Of a stretch of 64,000 nucleotides of DNA, positions 62,214-64,000 are shown piece by piece. The stretch is from an uncultured Bryobacterales bacterium (lineage in GTDB: Bacteria > Acidobacteriota > Terriglobia > Bryobacterales > UBA6623). Each line of letters starts with the position of its first letter. Position 1 is the first letter of the stretch. The notes beneath the pieces were generated by a model. It was not told the origin of the DNA, ran no database searches, and saw only the letters and a program-made list of their open reading frames with translations. Location of the stretch: positions 62,001-126,000 of the forward strand of contig CATOTH010000009.1 in assembly GCA_951813065.1 (NCBI GenBank), in the 5' to 3' direction. A program made the position numbers and the translations under genes.

Positions 62214-64000
62214 CTACTCGGTGCCGGTTATGTACACTCCCGAGCCCACCAGCAATGGCACCCCCTGTGCCAGGACGCGCTTGAGGAAGGCGACCTTGGC
62301 TTCGCTGTTGCCGCTGGCCGGGTTTGGATAGCCGTAGTACCAATGGGCCTCCCCAAAGGTGTCAGCCACGTCAAGCAGATCCCTTCCATCGAACAGCGTT
62401 TCCAACAGTAGCTCCCTGAAATTGGCAATCTCAGGTGACCTGCCCTCGTAGCCGCTGAATTCGCGTGTGCCCGTATCGGGATTCATCGCGAAGACATAGA
62501 CTGTGCCGCTGGACCAGCGCGAATCGCTCTCCAGGACGGGTCCGGCGAAGAATCCCATCGACTCGACCACCATCGCGGCGCAGCGCACGAATTCCCGCAG
62601 GTTCTTCTCTGTGGGATCGCCGTCCAACGCGGCCGCGCTCACTTCTGCGCTGTTGCACGTACCGGGCAGGTCGCGCCGATAGATCCCGGCTCCTACCGCC
62701 GCGGCTCCGCCCCTCCATTCAACTCTCTTGATATACGAACTCTTCGGTTCGTCCCGGCCGGTCGTGAAGTTTGTGAATGAGTAGTGGAGCCAGCCGGCAT
62801 CAACGATCGACATGACACGGTTCAGTTCGAAGTAGAAGTCCGTTCCGAAGTTATCTACTAGCGAGCCCCAGGGATGGCCTTCCTGCGCGGGCCTGGGAGG
62901 GAAGACATGGACGATCGATTGAGCCCAGTTGTCCGTGATTTCGTCGACGAACACATAGTACGGGCCGTGCAGCCAGCGAGCGTCTTCATTGAATGCCCGG
63001 CGGGCCTCGGCGGGACCATGTTCCGTCACGTACTCTGCTGCGCACTCCACGAAGGCCTGGATGTCTCGCCGGGTGTGCACGGCGCGTGCCGTCACGTAGT
63101 TGTCGGAGCAACTCGTCGCTCGGCCCGGTTGGCCCGGTGACACGTAGTACCCGGCCCCGACAAGCAGAGGTACTCCCTGCGCGACGACGCGTTTGAGCAT
63201 GCCGACCTTACCTTGGCGCGCCCCTGTTGCTGGATTGATGGCGCGGTAGTAGAGAAAGGCTTCTCCGAACTGCTCGCCAACGCCGATTATGTCTCGGCCA
63301 CCGAATTGGTCTGTCGGCGCCCGCCGTCGCCCCCACTCGTGAAGTTGATTCCCGTTTAGCCGAATCCCGCTGCCCGAGAGGACCTGATTGCCCATCATGT
63401 CCATCACGAACGGGTAAATCGAACCGTGCTTCCACCGGGATCCTCCCTCCAGTTCCGCCATCGCGAAGTAGCCTTCCGATTCCACCTTGAGCGCGGCGCA
63501 GCGGACAAACTCTCGCAGTACCTCGTCGCTTGGGTCGGCATCCAGGACCGCGGCGTTGACGTCATCGCTGTCGCACGTCCCGGGCACGTCGCTCAAGTAG
63601 ATTCCGGCCCCGATCGCGGCGCGGTCGCCGTTCCAGTCAATCTCGATCGCGTAAGACGCCTTCGGCTCGTCCCTTCCAGTTGCAGGGTTCCAGAACGAAT
63701 AGTAGATCCAGCCCGATCCGGCGAGAGTCAAGACGCGATCAAACTCGCTCACAAGGTCGTTGCCGTAGTTATCGACGAGTGCCCCCCATACAAGTCCCTC
63801 TCTGGATGTGTCCGGAGGGTAGGCATACGCGATGGATTCTTCGCCGGAGCCAGCGATTCCATTCACGAACACGTAGAAGGGGCCCTTCCGCCAACGATCG
63901 TCTTCGTTGAACGCTCTACGCGCTTCGATTGTGCCGACCTCCTGGACGAATTCGTATGCGCACCGAACAAACGCCTTGACGTCACCCTTCGTGCGGATGG
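62214..64000 (-). CDS. Repetitive Cache-domain protein (N-terminus cut by window edge)
   Basis: At least 595 residues; the frame remains open to base 64000, so the start lies outside. The visible part holds two long repeats of about 309 residues, each with two Cache-like (ligand-sensing, PAS-related) halves. The first half carries FNEDxRWxxGPxYVFV, WGxLVDNxGxD and GWxxYSFxNxxTGRDEPKxSY. The second carries LREFVRCAAxxVESxG, SRWxxGxxYxF, FGEAxxYYxxxNPAxG and LKRVxAQGVPLLVGxGxY. The pattern YSF.NP.TG...P K is the binding strand of single Cache domains. No membrane helix, HAMP or output domain follows the last repeat, so the C-terminus is a sensor or binding module with no visible signalling part. 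Confidence 0.82.
   Translation of the reverse strand, partial: IRTKGDVKAFVRCAYEFVQEVGTIEARRAFNEDDRWRKGPFYVFVNGIAGSGEESIAYAYPPDTSREGLVWGALVDNYGNDLVSEFDRVLTLAGSGWIYYSFWNPATGRDEPKASYAIEIDWNGDRAAIGAGIYLSDVPGTCDSDDVNAAVLDADPSDEVLREFVRCAALKVESEGYFAMAELEGGSRWKHGSIYPFVMDMMGNQVLSGSGIRLNGNQLHEWGRRRAPTDQFGGRDIIGVGEQFGEAFLYYRAINPATGARQGKVGMLKRVVAQGVPLLVGAGYYVSPGQPGRATSCSDNYVTARAVHTRRDIQAFVECAAEYVTEHGPAEARRAFNEDARWLHGPYYVFVDEITDNWAQSIVHVFPPRPAQEGHPWGSLVDNFGTDFYFELNRVMSIVDAGWLHYSFTNFTTGRDEPKSSYIKRVEWRGGAAAVGAGIYRRDLPGTCNSAEVSAAALDGDPTEKNLREFVRCAAMVVESMGFFAGPVLESDSRWSSGTVYVFAMNPDTGTREFSGYEGRSPEIANFRELLLETLFDGRDLLDVADTFGEAHWYYGYPNPASGNSEAKVAFLKRVLAQGVPLLVGSGVYITGTE

Noticed and set aside
1..64000. tRNA, rRNA, CRISPR arrays and complete insertion sequences
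   Set aside because: I looked in all gaps over 150 bases and saw no tRNA-like GGTTCGA arm with matching stems, no regularly spaced repeats and no transposase motifs. A covariance or profile search could still find something small.

Overview
The window is GC-rich, densely coding bacterial DNA. It carries planctomycete-type cytochrome modules (PSD/PSCyt domains) paired with DUF1552 or DUF1501 proteins, two large Oar-like outer-membrane beta-barrels, hopanoid genes, many twin-arginine secreted oxidoreductases and hydrolases, and a large type I polyketide synthase (PKS). This mix fits an uncultured Acidobacteriota, perhaps Bryobacterales-like. That is inferred from gene content, because no rRNA, tRNA or other phylogenetic marker is visible. 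A host-associated (for example sponge) lifestyle would fit the PKS type but is speculative.

Layout. 1-4.4 kb: secreted DUF1592-type cytochrome protein (cut by the left edge), DUF1552 partner and an amidohydrolase. 4.6-14.6 kb: Oar-like receptor 1, a DUF1501 + PSCyt/PSD1 pair and a sulfatase. 14.9-16.5 kb: a rhodanese gene split by a 1,093-bp insertion that has an 8-bp target duplication and carries one membrane-anchored coiled-coil gene. 16.7-20.1 kb: ammonium transporter and HtrA protease. 20.1-23.1 kb: agmatine-to-putrescine genes translationally coupled to a zinc dehydrogenase. 23.2-27.3 kb: hopanoid operon ispH-shc-hpnH. A degenerate 1.2-kb stretch follows.

28.5-43.5 kb is the most unusual part. 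A 3,430-residue PKS (KS-AT-DH-MT-ER-KR-ACP-KS-AT, the second AT dead and shortened, no final ACP or thioesterase) and an atypical alpha/beta hydrolase lie between two diverged direct repeats. Each repeat encodes two small stand-alone acyl carrier proteins. One gene of each ACP type is damaged, in opposite repeats, so exactly one good copy of each type seems to remain. The free ACPs are obvious candidates to serve the ACP-less terminal ketosynthase.

43.5-49.9 kb: SulP transporter fused to STAS and cyclic-nucleotide-binding domains, the hopanoid glycosyltransferase hpnI next to a Gfo/Idh/MocA protein, a MauE-thioredoxin fusion and an unknown protein. 50-62 kb: a nutrient-use region with Oar-like receptor 2, an enolase-superfamily dehydratase, a sodium:solute symporter, a second PSCyt/PSD1 + DUF1501 pair, a Tat-exported Gfo/Idh/MocA protein and an SGNH hydrolase. 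62.2-64 kb: a repetitive Cache-domain protein cut by the right edge.

How the genes may work together: the receptors, sulfatase, SSS symporter, sugar-acid dehydratase-like enzyme and exported oxidoreductases look like a system for taking up and oxidising sulfated or acidic carbohydrates. The hopanoid genes modify the membranes, and the PKS locus probably makes a reduced, methyl-branched acyl chain.
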